NCBI GenBank assembly: GCA_963825595.1
Contig: CAWGUE010000015.1
Span: 62,001 to 126,000, forward strand
Reading direction: 5' to 3'
Source: JARFQH01 sp963825595
GTDB taxonomy: Bacteria > Desulfobacterota > Desulfobacteria > Desulfobacterales > SG8-13
DNA length: 64,000 bases
This document shows, one piece after another, positions 8,447-17,815 of this stretch. The position numbers and the translations under genes are program-made. Positions within the stretch are counted from its first letter, which is position 1; each line of letters starts with the position of its first letter. The notes under the pieces are model-generated. The model did not search any database and was not told the DNA's origin. It saw nothing but the letters and a program-made list of their open reading frames with translations.

Positions 8447-10378
8447 CTATTCCTTGAGCGCGTCGGCCATCAAGTTCCCCAGCAACTTTGAAAACCGGGC
8501 CGGGTTTTCGAGCTTGCCACCCTCCCCGATGACGGCCATGTCGAGCAACATTTCGCTGTAATCTTCAAGAACGGAATTACTCTGGTCTTTTTCGTACAGG
8601 CTTCTAATCCGATCCAGGGCCGGATGATCCGGATTGAGCTCCAGAACCCTTTTAGCGTGAGGCGGGTTCTGGCCCGAGGCCTTCAGGATTTTCTCCATGT
8701 AGGCACTTAAATCCTGAGCGTCACCCGAAAGACAGGCCAGCGAATCCTTCAAGCGCTTGGACGGTTTGACATCTTTGATTTTATCCTGCAGTTTCGATTT
8801 GATGAAGCCAAACAGTGGGGCGTAGGATTCTTCTTTTTCCGCATCGACGTCCCCCAGTTCAAGGTCCCCCTTCTCAACGCTTTTTAGAGGTTTGCCGTCG
8901 TATTCGGTAAGTGACTGCACGACCCACTCATCCACAGGATCGCTCATCAACAGCACTTCATAACCCTTGTCTTTCAACCTTTCGAGCAGTGGACTGTCGG
9001 CAAGAGCCGTCAGGCTGTCCCCCGTAAGGTAGTAGATGTCTTTCTGTTCCGGCGGCATGCGGTCAACATATTGTTTGAGGGAGGTCAATTTCCCTTCCGA
9101 CATGGTGGATTCATAACGAAGCAGATCGGCCAGTTTCTTCCGGTTCTCGGGGTCGGTGTAGATACCCGCTTTGAACACCGGGCCAAATTCTTTCCAGAAG
9201 GTAGCATAGGTATCGGTCGTCATTTCTTCCAGGTGTTCAAAGATTTTCTTGACCAGATTTCGGCGGATGTTCCTCACCAGGCGGTCTTGTTGAAGAATCT
9301 CGCGGCTGATATTGAGATTCAGGTCCGGGGCATCCACCACTCCGCGCACGAAACGGAAATACTCCGGGACCAGCTCACTGCAGTTTTCCATGATGAAAAC
9401 GCGCTTGCAGTAAAGGTGAATTCCATGCTTCATGTCCGGATTGAAAAGATCGAGGGGCGCCCGGGCCGGGATATAGAGAAGCGCTTGGTATTCGGTGGTT
9501 CCCTCGAACTTCAGGTGCAGGTGAGACAGTGGTTCATTCCAGTCGTGGCTGATGTGCTTGTAGAATTCTTCGTACTCGGTTGCATCGACCTCGCGTTTGT
9601 CCCTGGACCAGATGGCTTTCATGGAGTTCAGTGTTTCTTCACGGACAACCGTGCGACTGGTTTTTCCGATCGGTTTTCCGGATTTGTCCTTTATTTGCTC
9701 TGTTTCCGGTATCGGTTCATCCTGCTCAACATCCATGACAATGGGATAATTCACAAAATCGGAGTGACGCTTGACGATCTGGCGGACAGTCCACTCATCG
9801 GTAAAATCGGGTTCGTCCTTTTCGCGTTTTTTCAGGTCCAAAACGATGGTGGTACCGCGGGATTCTTTCGAGCTTTCCTCAATGGTGTAGGTACCGTCGC
9901 CGGTGGACTGCCAGCGGATGGCGGTGTCCGAACCTGCCGGGCGGGTAACCAGAGTCACTGTGTCTGCGACAATGAAGGCGCTGTAAAAACCGACACCGAA
10001 TTGACCGATCAGCTCCGGGGATATCACGGTTTTGTCGTTGACGTGCTCAATGGCCTCGAGAAAGGCAGCCGTTCCGCTCCGGGCGATCGTCCCGATGTTT
10101 TCCATGACTTCTTCCCGGGTCATTCCGATACCGTTGTCTGACACCGTCAGCGTATTTTTGATTCCATCGGCCGTGAGCTTGATTTTGAATTCGGTGTCAT
10201 CACCCAGGATGTCCGGTTCCAGTTGGGCTTTGAATCGCAAGCGGTCGATGGCATCTGAGGCGTTTGATATCAGTTCCCGCACAAAAATCTCCTTGTTGGA
10301 ATAAAGGGAGTTGATGATGAGATTAAGCAATTGCTGTACTTCGGTTTTAAATTGGTGAGTTTCTTTTTTGGCGGCCAT
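8447..10378 (-). CDS. htpG: Chaperone HtpG (Hsp90)
   Basis: This cytoplasmic ATP-dependent Hsp90 chaperone is 643 aa. The GHKL ATPase domain shows the Asn-Asp motif NASDAIDRLRF, the DNGIGM motif and the ATP lid GQFGVGFYSAFIVAD. The middle domain contains the conserved NISREILQQ segment near 340-360, with a dimerisation domain after it. I placed the start at ATG 10378 because AGGAG lies five bases upstream; two extra codons in the longer frame are unlikely. A TTGACA-17-ATTATA promoter lies about 75 bp upstream. Confidence 0.97.
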   Translation of the reverse strand: MAAKKETHQFKTEVQQLLNLIINSLYSNKEIFVRELISNASDAIDRLRFKAQLEPDILGDDTEFKIKLTADGIKNTLTVSDNGIGMTREEVMENIGTIARSGTAAFLEAIEHVNDKTVISPELIGQFGVGFYSAFIVADTVTLVTRPAGSDTAIRWQSTGDGTYTIEESSKESRGTTIVLDLKKREKDEPDFTDEWTVRQIVKRHSDFVNYPIVMDVEQDEPIPETEQIKDKSGKPIGKTSRTVVREETLNSMKAIWSRDKREVDATEYEEFYKHISHDWNEPLSHLHLKFEGTTEYQALLYIPARAPLDLFNPDMKHGIHLYCKRVFIMENCSELVPEYFRFVRGVVDAPDLNLNISREILQQDRLVRNIRRNLVKKIFEHLEEMTTDTYATFWKEFGPVFKAGIYTDPENRKKLADLLRYESTMSEGKLTSLKQYVDRMPPEQKDIYYLTGDSLTALADSPLLERLKDKGYEVLLMSDPVDEWVVQSLTEYDGKPLKSVEKGDLELGDVDAEKEESYAPLFGFIKSKLQDKIKDVKPSKRLKDSLACLSGDAQDLSAYMEKILKASGQNPPHAKRVLELNPDHPALDRIRSLYEKDQSNSVLEDYSEMLLDMAVIGEGGKLENPARFSKLLGNLMADALKE

Positions 10379-10451
10379 TATCACTCCTCATTTTCTGTGC
10401 GGTAAAAGGGTGTTGACCGGCTTAACGCCGACCTGTCCTGGTTTCGGTGGA

Positions 10452-10480
10452 TATAATGCGTTTAAAATCGGTTTTGTCAA
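10452..10480 (-). promoter_or_regulatory. Sigma-70-type promoter of htpG
   Basis: On the minus strand a perfect TTGACA (10475-10480) is followed after 17 bp by ATTATA (10452-10457). No CIRCE inverted repeat was seen, so housekeeping transcription is the simplest reading. Confidence 0.55.
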
Positions 10481-10704
10481 CCCTGGCTGAGGATACCGAA
10501 AACCCTTCGGGTTAACCTTCCGGCCACTTCTTAAACGCCGTGGGTATTGAAAATGATGCCTACTGAAATTAGATTACGTGAACCTGCGTAAACGTTTGGG
10601 ACAATCATTGCTGGAGTCGAACAGGACGGGAACACGTGAAAAGGATCATTGCTGTCGTAAAAATCCGATGCACGGAAACGCACCGGTTTGATATTTATAA
10701 CGGA

Positions 10705-11157
10705 ATGGATGCTGACATGATCGATATAGAAGAGAGCGTGACCATCGCCCGACCGGTGGAAAGCGTGTTTGCGTATGCGACAGATTTGCAAAACAACACG
10801 CGGTGGCAGACCGATGTCATCCTGACCGAGCAGACTTCCGTGGGTTCCTTGGGCGAGGGGACCACTTACAGGCTGGTGAATCGTTTCATGGGAATGCATT
10901 TCGATTCCGAAGGCGTTATATCAGAATTTGTACCCAATCAGATTTGTTCTTACCGTTTTGTATCCGGACCGATTGGCGGTGAGAGCAGCTTCATATTCGA
11001 ACCCGTAAATGGCGGCACACGCTTTATTACCCGCGGCGCTATTGAATTGAAAAACTTCAAATACGTCGGGTTCTTGGCCAGACGCAGAGCCCGCCGGCAG
11101 GTCAGAAACGATTTACAGAGACTCAAAAGGATCCTGGAAAATGGCGCGGGCCAGTAG
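10705..11157 (+). CDS. SRPBCC (START/polyketide-cyclase-like) domain protein
   Basis: This is a protein of about 150 aa. It begins with MIDIEESVTIARPVESVFAY, the typical SRPBCC opening strand and helix ('x-I-x-A-P-x-x-V-F'), and continues with TRWQTDV, a YRFVSGPIGGESSFIFEPVN strand pair and a C-terminal helix KFVGFLARR-like segment (FKYVGFLARRRARRQVRNDL). The fold binds hydrophobic ligands; ligand and role are unknown. The start is uncertain: ATG 10705 or 10717 both fit, and neither has a clear Shine-Dalgarno. The longer frame from 10636 adds a non-family N-terminus. Confidence 0.75.
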   Translation: MDADMIDIEESVTIARPVESVFAYATDLQNNTRWQTDVILTEQTSVGSLGEGTTYRLVNRFMGMHFDSEGVISEFVPNQICSYRFVSGPIGGESSFIFEPVNGGTRFITRGAIELKNFKYVGFLARRRARRQVRNDLQRLKRILENGAGQ

Positions 11158-11258
11158 CCGGCGGTCGAAAATCAGCGTCCGAATTTGTCCTGCCGCCTCG
11201 CACGGTTTTCTTTCATGCCGATATCGGATGCGGCAAGGCGACCGCGGTTGTTGGTCGA

Positions 11259-11630
11259 TTAACAGGTGAGGTGGAATGCGCCGGCGACATTTTTTCCTTC
11301 CGCCCGCATTCGGTTGAAGGTTTGAACGGCTTCGGCGGTGGGTGCGGTTACCAGTCCGATATGCTTCGTTTCCAAATGCCGCCGGAGAGCGTCCGGTATG
11401 CGCATACCGCCGGCGTAGCCGGTACCGACGACAAGGAGGGCGGGAGAATTGGCCAGGATGTCCGCGATATCTGCAGCCGCCAGGCGGTGGCCTTCCCGAC
11501 GCCACCATTCGCCTTTGACCGAATTCCCGATGATTTTCAGATCGTGGGTATATTTCCTGCCGCCAACCATCATGTGGCGCCCAGCGGCATACTCATCGAT
11601 CCGTATATCCGGTGGCAGTGTTTCTTTCAT
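11259..11630 (-). CDS. Mth938-like (DUF498/NDUFAF3-type) domain protein
   Basis: This small globular protein of 123 aa has the family markers HMMVGGRKYTHDLKI near the start, GEWWRREGHRL, the glycine turn LLVVGTGYAGGMRIP, and a C-terminal helix VQTFNRMRAEGKNVAGAFHL. Relatives include the complex I assembly factor NDUFAF3 and archaeal Mth938; the bacterial role is not established. I place the start at ATG 11630, where the family begins. The longer frame to 11798 reads into the repeat element at 11750-11891. Confidence 0.8.
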   Translation of the reverse strand: MKETLPPDIRIDEYAAGRHMMVGGRKYTHDLKIIGNSVKGEWWRREGHRLAAADIADILANSPALLVVGTGYAGGMRIPDALRRHLETKHIGLVTAPTAEAVQTFNRMRAEGKNVAGAFHLTC

Positions 11631-11749
11631 CTGTATTTCTTTTTCACGGTGTCGAAGCGTTTGTTTCCCGAATTCAAACCCTTTCCGAACCTTCACCCCG
11701 ATTTGACGGGCGTCGGTGTTTTGGCAGCACGATTTCATGTGTGTCGTAA

Positions 11750-11891
11750 TAATTAGTGTCCATCCATAAATGGCCTTTTTTCCGCTGGGTCCCGCCATGG
11801 CGGGATGCGGCCTTGCCCAGCGAAAAAAATTCTCATTTATGGATTGGACACTCTACAATGCCATCCACTTGTCGCGGATGGACACTAATTA
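11750..11891. mobile_element. MITE-like repeat, family 1, copy 1 (142 bp)
   Basis: The element is bounded by TAATTAGTGTCCATCC at the left and its complement GGATGGACACTAATTA at the right. Inside is a long hairpin: AGTGTCCATCCATAAATG... pairs with ...CATTTATGGATTGGACACT (ending about 11852), with a CCCGCC/GGCGGG core at the tip. A related 211-bp copy lies at 27493-27703. No ORF is present. Such structure is typical of a non-autonomous transposable element mobilised in trans. Confidence 0.75.
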
Positions 11892-11947
11892 GAATAAGTT
11901 TGAAAGTAGCAAATGCAAGATGCTAGAGCCGAGAACCGGGTTTAAGC

Positions 11948-12829
11948 TCATTCCAAACCATTGACGGTGGAAATGATTTCCCAAGCCTCTTCGGCGGTAT
12001 CGACATATTGAAAAATTTCCAGATCTTTCGGACTAATATTACCTTCATCCAGCAGGGCCTGAAAGTTGATGATCTTCTCCCAGAATGAACGTCCGAAAAG
12101 AAGTACAGGTATCGGTTTGATCTTACCCGTCTGAATCAAAGTCAGGGTTTCAAATAATTCGTCCAGGGTTCCGTACCCACCCGGGAAAGCCACCAGGCTT
12201 TTGGCCCGCATCAGGAAGTGCATTTTTCGGATGGCGAAATAATGAAACTGAAAACACAGCTCGGGTGTGATATACGGGTTCGGCATCTGCTCAAAAGGGA
12301 GGACGATTTTCAGACCGATGCTCTGGCAGCCGCATTCGTGGGCACCGCGGTTGGCCGCTTCCATGATCCCCGGTCCTCCACCGGTGATAACCACCAGTTG
12401 GTCACGCGGAGAGTTGGTTGATACCAGACTGGCCAGCCGGCGGGCCTGTTCGTAGTATCGGCTTTTATCAAGGTCCCTGCGGGCTCAAAGGAGATCCCGC
12501 ATCAGATCGGAGTCCTGGCCGTTATCCTTTGCCCGCGACTCGAGGGAAACCAGGTTGGCTTCGGCCGTTGCCGGATCGAGAACGCGCGCGCTCCCAAAAA
12601 TGACAACGGTGGAATCGATGCCCATCTCATGCTGAACAAGTTCGGCTTTAAGCAGTTCAAGCTGCAGACGCACCGGTCGCAATTCGTCACGCAGCATCAG
12701 GTCGTCATCCAAAAATGCCAGGTTGTAAGATGTCGATCGGCACTGTGGCGAATCCACGTGCAGTTTCGCGGATCGGGCATCCTCTCGGGCTGATGGGAAC
12801 ACTCGCTTTTTGGGGCTTTTGGGTTGCAT
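11948..12829 (-). pseudogene. LOG-family (TIGR00730-type) protein with an in-frame TGA
   Basis: GGAGG stands five bases before ATG 12829. The frame encodes FGSARVLDPATAEANL, then reaches TGA at 12485-12487 (codon 115). In the same frame it continues as ARRDLDKSRYYEQARRLA, VITGGGPGIMEAANRGAH, MRAKSLVAFPGGYGTLDE and on to 11948, for 293 codons. The nucleotide-binding motif PGGxGTxxE is present. Relatives release cytokinin-type bases from nucleotides; larger bacterial members are of unknown role. The stop replaces one residue before ARRDL, so it is either a single substitution (CGA to TGA would suffice) or a sequencing error. No selenocysteine element was evident. Confidence 0.8.
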
Positions 12830-13290
12830 CGTCACCTCCGTTTCAATTCTGCCTACGATTATACGGACTTCGACAATATATTTCAACCGAGTGCCGGTCG
12901 TTATAGACCCTCTTGTTTCATAAAAATTTTTGAACAGGATTTGGGACGTTTTAGCAGCCCATCAAAAAAAGATTGTCTGTCAATCAACGCGGATGTGTTA
13001 ACTTTCGACGGAAAATCAACAATATCGGGCACCGTGAGTCATCGCTCCCGAACGCCCCCGCGCTGCGGGATCACACGTCTGATGATTCAAATTAAGGTGT
13101 GTGTCATGCAAATGAACGCATGTAACTCGTGAAAAATCCAACCGAGCATGTCACCGGCCGGCGGCCGGAAAACCGGTCGATTTTGATTTTTTCCTTACCT
13201 TTTGATACCGTGTCCCATCGCCTGACAGGGATAGGAAAGATGAAAGCATTTATCGAAGGCTCAAAGAATCAGAGAGAAGGAATTTGACCG
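12830..13290. other. Intergenic region upstream of the TerC-family gene
   Basis: It contains a CCGGCC...GGCCGG hairpin near 13154-13168 and a 15-codon open frame at 13240-13287 (MKAFIEGSKNQREGI) that ends three bases before the TerC start. The latter could be a translationally coupled leader but may be chance. I looked for a yybP-ykoY manganese riboswitch, which often precedes TerC genes, and could not recognise one. Confidence 0.35.
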
Positions 13291-14101
13291 ATGGCTTGGA
13301 TTGCCGACCCCCACGGATGGATGGCCCTACTTACATTGACGACATTGGAAATCGTTCTGGGCATCGACAATATCATTTTTATCGCCATCCTTGCCGGACG
13401 TCTGCCGGTTCATCAGCAGAATAAGGGACGGACCGTCGGGTTACTGCTGGCTATGGTCACCCGCATCGGTTTGCTTTTTTCCCTGACGATCATTATGAGT
13501 CTGACAGCTCCCTTTGTGACTGTTCTCGGCCAAGAGATATCGGGGCGGGATCTGATTCTTCTTCTGGGCGGCTTGTTTCTGCTGGGCAAGAGCACATTGG
13601 AGATTCATGCCAATCTTAGAGGGTGAAACGGATCACACCGATAATAATTCCGGTAAAACAGAGATTTCGTTTTTGGGCGTAATTACCCAGATCCTGCTAC
13701 TCGACATCGTATTCTCTCTCGATTCGGTCATAACGGCCATCGGTTTGGTCGACCAAATTTCTGTCATGGTGGTTGCGATCATCATTGCTGTGATATTCAT
13801 GATATTTCTGGCCGGACCAGTCAGCCGATTTATCGAAAATCATCCCACCGTGAAGATCCTGGCCCTCAGTTTCCTGTTGCTGATCGGCGTGGCCCTCATG
13901 GCAGAAAGTTTCGACCTGCATATCCCCAAAGGATACATTTATTTTGCCATGGCGTTTTCAGTCTTCGTGGAAATGCTGAACATGAAGCTGCGCAGGCGGC
14001 TGCGACCACCGGTCAAGTTGCGGCGGCCGGCCGCCGCCGCCGTCGTTGAGAGCAAAAGCGGATCTCCGATTCCGGAAGATCGAACCGGTAAGTCTGAATG
14101 A
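13291..14101 (+). pseudogene. TerC-family membrane protein interrupted by a +1 frameshift
   Basis: AAGGA precedes ATG 13291. The first frame gives TLTTLEIVLGIDNIIFIAIL and two more helices, and reaches GKSTLEIHANLRG then stop at about 13626. The plus-one frame resumes as EGETDHTDN, then LGVITQILLLDIVFSLDSVI with the paired acidic motif, more helices, and a basic Ala/Pro tail. Homologues read IHxxLEGE across the join, so one extra base near 13618 explains it. TerC proteins are integral-membrane metal (often manganese) exporters. All parts are otherwise intact, so an assembly or sequencing error is quite possible. Confidence 0.85.
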
Positions 14102-14478
14102 GCCGTCGATTCGGCTTTACCCAGTGATTGGCTTGTTCATTGGTGGTTGGCCCGCGTCGGTTGAACTGGAGGGGCCCTCGGGGAGTTTTCATTACCTTTG
14201 GAACGGAAGAAATAATCAGCGACTTCAGCGCGCAAACTCTGGCATAAGGCAGCCTGAGGAAAGAACAGAATTTCCTAATGAAATAGAAGTATCGGATTTA
14301 GGCCGGCATTTGTGGCCTCGGTTCGACGGCAAGGGATACCATCGTTCTATCCCAAGGCTGCTCATGCAAGTGGGTTCAGCCATGGGCTGGACCCGCTTGC
14401 GCTGCTGAACCTTCACTCCGCTCTGGGTTCGTAATCGCGAGAAAAACTCCTCGACACTCAATTCAATCGGGCCGAGGT
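14102..14478. other. Convergent intergenic region with hairpin
   Basis: Between the TerC and fabH stops there is a 10-bp, 3-nt-loop hairpin at 14372-14394 (GGGTTCAGCC stem) without a T-run. The 78-aa frame at 14225-14461 has no family look and no Shine-Dalgarno. Nothing else is recognised. Confidence 0.4.
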
Positions 14479-15492
14479 TTACCAGCGCAGCAGCAGCGCA
14501 CCGGCGGTCATGCCGGCACCGAAGGCGTCCAGCAATAGTGTCTGGCCGCTTTTGATCCGTCCGTCCCGCACGGCTTCATCCAGGACCGAGGGTATTGTAG
14601 CGGCAGAGGTATTGCCGTAACGATCCAGATTGATCAGGACGCGTTCCATCGGAAAGGCGAGTCGGTTGGCCACGGCCTCTATAATCCTCAGGTTTGCCTG
14701 GTGGGGGACGAACCAGTCGAGGCGCATGATCGGCAGGGAACATTTTTCGAGGGTTTTCAGCGCACATTCGGTCAGAGTCCTCACGGCTACCTTGAAGATT
14801 TCCCTGCCGTTCATGTGCATTTTGTGAAGGCCTTGGGCATATACTTCGGGAGAGACCTCGAGATTGGAGCCACCGGCGGGAACGTGAAAAAGTTCGCTCA
14901 GCTCGCCGTTCGAGGTCAAGTGGCTGCAGAGGATGCGCGCCTTGTTATTGGTCGAAACCTGTTCAACGATGGCGGCTCCGGCGGCATCGCCGAACAGGAT
15001 GCATGACGTCCGGTCATTCCAGTTTGTAATCTGCGACAGGATTTCTCCGCCGATGACAAGCACGGTTTTGGACTGTCCGGTTTGGACAAACTGTTGGGCC
15101 GTCACCAGGCCGTAAATGAAGCCCGAACAGGCGGCATTGACGTCCATCGCCCAGGCATTGTGAGCGCCGATTTTTTTCTGAAGCCAGCAGGCGGTAGACG
15201 GCAAAAGAGTATCGGGAGAGCAGGTGGCATATATGATCTGATCGATTTCTTCGGCCTGCCGACCGGCCATGGAGAGCGCTTTCCGGGCGGCGCGCGCCCC
15301 GAGGGAGGAATTGGTTTCGTTTTCGTTTTGAACATTGGCAATCCGTCGCTCCCGGATGCCGGTTCTCTCCACGATCCATTGGTCGTTGGTAGCGAAACCT
15401 TGGCGAACGAGCATGCCGGCAAGCTCGTCGTTGGCGAGCCGTTTTGCCGGAAAAGCCGAGCCCATTCCCGTTATCTTGGCAGCATATGGCAT
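14479..15492 (-). CDS. fabH: Beta-ketoacyl-ACP synthase III (FabH-type)
   Basis: This condensing enzyme joins acetyl-CoA or another acyl-CoA starter with malonyl-ACP to begin fatty-acid synthesis. The 337-aa thiolase-fold protein carries the triad Cys122 (VNAACSGFIYG), His264 (FVPHQANLRI) and Asn294 (YGNTSAATIP), plus the GIRERRIA motif after the first domain. The start at 15492 (PYAAKITGMGSAFP) fits the family N-terminus; the longer frame to 15579 is not family-like. The gene stands alone, away from acpP or plsX, so it may be an accessory starter-unit synthase. The Shine-Dalgarno is weak. Confidence 0.9.
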   Translation of the reverse strand: MPYAAKITGMGSAFPAKRLANDELAGMLVRQGFATNDQWIVERTGIRERRIANVQNENETNSSLGARAARKALSMAGRQAEEIDQIIYATCSPDTLLPSTACWLQKKIGAHNAWAMDVNAACSGFIYGLVTAQQFVQTGQSKTVLVIGGEILSQITNWNDRTSCILFGDAAGAAIVEQVSTNNKARILCSHLTSNGELSELFHVPAGGSNLEVSPEVYAQGLHKMHMNGREIFKVAVRTLTECALKTLEKCSLPIMRLDWFVPHQANLRIIEAVANRLAFPMERVLINLDRYGNTSAATIPSVLDEAVRDGRIKSGQTLLLDAFGAGMTAGALLLRW

Positions 15493-15884
15493 TTTTATAG
15501 TCTCACAATTTCTTTTTCCAAATTTTTGGAGTGGTTGACATAAAAATCTCAGTTTAACAATGTTTGCCCAAGGACGCAACAGTCACCATCATATATGGGG
15601 CAGATCACCAAGTAATTGTGAAGGTCTTTTTTGGGACAACCCGATAGAGGGGAACACAAACGAGCATCTACAACAAAGCGTATGCAAACGGAACCATAGC
15701 GTCAAGAAACCTGATTTGCCTATTCGCCGGCAATTTGGTACCTTTCGAGACTCTCACATACCGCCCTGTTTGATACGTTCATGCGGCACCCCGCAGCTTG
15801 CCGGAAACGTCGGTCTGCGCTGTCCGAAATGGGTATTCACAGTGAGCACGGATGGAGGAAATAAACAAAGGAGCAAAAAATAAA
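15493..15884. other. Divergent intergenic region, nothing specific recognised
   Basis: This 390-bp stretch must hold the promoters of fabH (minus) and the 125-aa hypothetical gene (plus). I see no clear -35/-10 pair, repeat or credible ORF. Confidence 0.35.
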
Positions 15885-16262
15885 ATGACAGAAAACCGCA
15901 CCGCAGACATTGATTTCACCGTCGATCGCCAAAATCTGTACCGTGAAGAAACATTTACGGATTTAAAAGTTGCCAGCATCCGGTGCTTGACACCGGTAAA
16001 CACGGACGGTTCGGTCGACAAAACCCGCAAGACCGTTTTCGTGGGAGAGACCAACCTGATGACTCCGGGTGGACCACTGCCGGTGCAAGCCGTCATCGCG
16101 GCCAAGCAGCTTCAGCAGGCGATCAAAAGGTTCCCGGAAGCCATGCAGGCCGCTGTGGAAAAACTTGCGGAGGAGGTGCAGAAGATGCGTGAGCAGGAAA
16201 ACTCGTCAATTATCACGCCCACCGAGAAAGAGTCTTCGCGCATCATCGTCCCCGGCAGATAG
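15885..16262 (+). CDS. Conserved-looking hypothetical cytoplasmic protein (125 aa)
   Basis: The protein starts MTENRTADIDFTVDRQNLYR and contains EETFTDLKVASIRCLTPVN and KTVFVGETNLMTPGGPLPVQ, then a helical stretch AIKRFPEAMQAAVEKLAEEV with a coiled-coil look and a hydrophilic tail. There is no signal peptide or membrane segment. Codon use and an AGGAG about 11 bases ahead of ATG 15885 support a real gene. I do not recognise the family. Confidence 0.65.
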   Translation: MTENRTADIDFTVDRQNLYREETFTDLKVASIRCLTPVNTDGSVDKTRKTVFVGETNLMTPGGPLPVQAVIAAKQLQQAIKRFPEAMQAAVEKLAEEVQKMREQENSSIITPTEKESSRIIVPGR

Positions 16263-16699
16263 ACAGCTTGCGGCTGGGGTAATTCTATCCGCCTGGTTAT
16301 ATGTACCCAAGTTGACTTTCGAAAATATAAAACCTTGTGGGATTTCCGATTTTTATTCGCCTCAGGCGGATCACCGCATCTTCCCGTAAGCGGGACCCGC
16401 ATAGCCGATCCCGCCGGCGGCAGGACGGAACGACATTTTCTCCCGCGAAGCGGGATTTTGCTACGCTCAACTTTCTCATCTGCGGCAACGTCGCCAAAGG
16501 CGAACAAGCCTTGAAAATCGCTCAATTTGGGATTTATATAGATTCCCGGGGAGTTTGCATGGGTTCTGAAGCGAAAGGGTGATCACCGACGACAACCGAC
16601 AGTGATCGCAGGGCAATGAAGCGCCCCCTTCCGCGCGGGCTTGTATTTACCGGACTCTCTTTGACCCCTTGTATAATTGTCTTTTAGGAATTCTGATCG
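16263..16699. repeat. Intergenic region with several short GC-rich palindromes
   Basis: Palindromic units of the form CCCGCnnnGCGGG and CGCCTnAGGCG recur (around 16368-16380, 16383-16400, 16408-16425, 16440-16455). They resemble the palindromes inside the repeats at 22588-22836 and 57212-57256. They look like dispersed REP-type sequence; no ORF is supported. Confidence 0.45.
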
Positions 16700-17815
16700 A
16701 TGAAGTTTGTTCACACCGCCGACTGGCAGATCGGGATGAAGGCTGAAGGATTGGGTCAGGCCGGCGCTAGGGTTCGCGCGGAGCGACTGGCAGCCGGCGG
16801 TCGTGTGGTCGAAACGGCTGTTACCTGCGGCGCCGATTTCATCATTGTGGCCGGAGACCTTTTCGAAGACAATGGCGTGGATCGGACCCTGATACAGAAA
16901 ACGGCCGATACTCTGGCGCGGTTCGACGGGCCGGTTTACATTGTCCCCGGCAATCACGATCCCGATGTACCCGGGTCGGTGTGGGAACATCCGGCCTGGG
17001 CTTCCGCTAATAATCTGAATGTTTTGACCGAAAAACAACCGGTTGATATCACGGGTGGAATTCTATACCCCTGCCCGGTTGCCGATAAGTATTCCACCAA
17101 AGACCCGACCGCCTGGATCCAGACCCAACCGGGAAATGCCGTGCGCCTTGCCGTGGCGCACGGCAATATGGAGGGGTTGCCTGAAGCCGCACCCGATCAC
17201 CCTATCCCCCGCCATGCGACCCAACGCAGCGGGCTGAATTATCTGGCTTTAGGGCACTGGCATTCCACGGTTACCTACACCGACCCGGACGGTGGTGTGC
17301 GCACAGCTTATTGCGGTACGCCGGAACCTTCGCGCTTTGGAGAACCTGACAGTGGAAATGCTCTTCTGGTGACGATCGAGAGCCCGGTCGCCCCGCCCCG
17401 CACCAAAGCGATCAAAACCGGTGGCCTCATCTGGCAGGTGATCGAGGAGAACTTGCACCACATCGGAGACCTCGCCGCCTTGCGACAACGCATCGAAGCA
17501 CTGGCGGATCCGGATCGTATGCTGGTCGACCTGCGCCTGAACGGACTGTTGTACTCCCAAGAGGTGGGGTTGCTCAGCCATTTGCAGGACATGGTGGCGT
17601 CGCGTTTTCTATTCAGTCGCATCAATATGTCCGGTCTGCGCCCCTCACCCGAGGATGATGGGTGGATTACGGCCCTGCCGTCGGGCGTGTTGCGGGACAC
17701 AGCCGCCCGTTTACGGAAGATGGCCGATGATGGGGATACGTCCAGCCGCCAGTCTCAGATCGCCGCCCTGGCACTGATGGAACTTTACGCTATGACGTCA
17801 GAGGTTCTGAAATGA
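16700..17815 (+). CDS. SbcD/Mre11-like metallophosphoesterase, DNA repair exonuclease
   Basis: This is the 371-aa nuclease half of an SbcCD/Mre11-Rad50-like pair acting on DNA ends and hairpins. Metal-binding motifs are in order: HTADWQIG at 5-12, IIVAGDLFEDN, IVPGNHDPD, VAHGNMEG and YLALGHWHS. The first motif has Gln where classical SbcD has His (D-x-H), as in YhaO-like relatives. A short C-terminal capping and partner-binding region follows 250. The stop overlaps the start of the ATPase gene by four bases (ATGA), a strong sign of co-translation. AGGA lies about ten bases before the ATG. Confidence 0.88.
   Translation: MKFVHTADWQIGMKAEGLGQAGARVRAERLAAGGRVVETAVTCGADFIIVAGDLFEDNGVDRTLIQKTADTLARFDGPVYIVPGNHDPDVPGSVWEHPAWASANNLNVLTEKQPVDITGGILYPCPVADKYSTKDPTAWIQTQPGNAVRLAVAHGNMEGLPEAAPDHPIPRHATQRSGLNYLALGHWHSTVTYTDPDGGVRTAYCGTPEPSRFGEPDSGNALLVTIESPVAPPRTKAIKTGGLIWQVIEENLHHIGDLAALRQRIEALADPDRMLVDLRLNGLLYSQEVGLLSHLQDMVASRFLFSRINMSGLRPSPEDDGWITALPSGVLRDTAARLRKMADDGDTSSRQSQIAALALMELYAMTSEVLK

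Noticed and set aside
9071..10141. 356-aa plus-strand open frame opposite htpG
   Set aside because: It is the complement of the htpG coding strand; htpG has motifs, Shine-Dalgarno and family length, while this frame has none.
12485..12487. Selenocysteine codon in the LOG-family gene
   Set aside because: No SECIS-like stem-loop with conserved apical bases was seen directly after the TGA, and a Sec at this helical site has no precedent known to me.
12830..13290. yybP-ykoY manganese riboswitch before TerC
   Set aside because: The conserved core of that motif could not be found; only simple GC hairpins are present.
14225..14461. 78-aa minus-strand ORF
   Set aside because: No Shine-Dalgarno, no motif and low-complexity composition; it spans the hairpin at 14372-14394.
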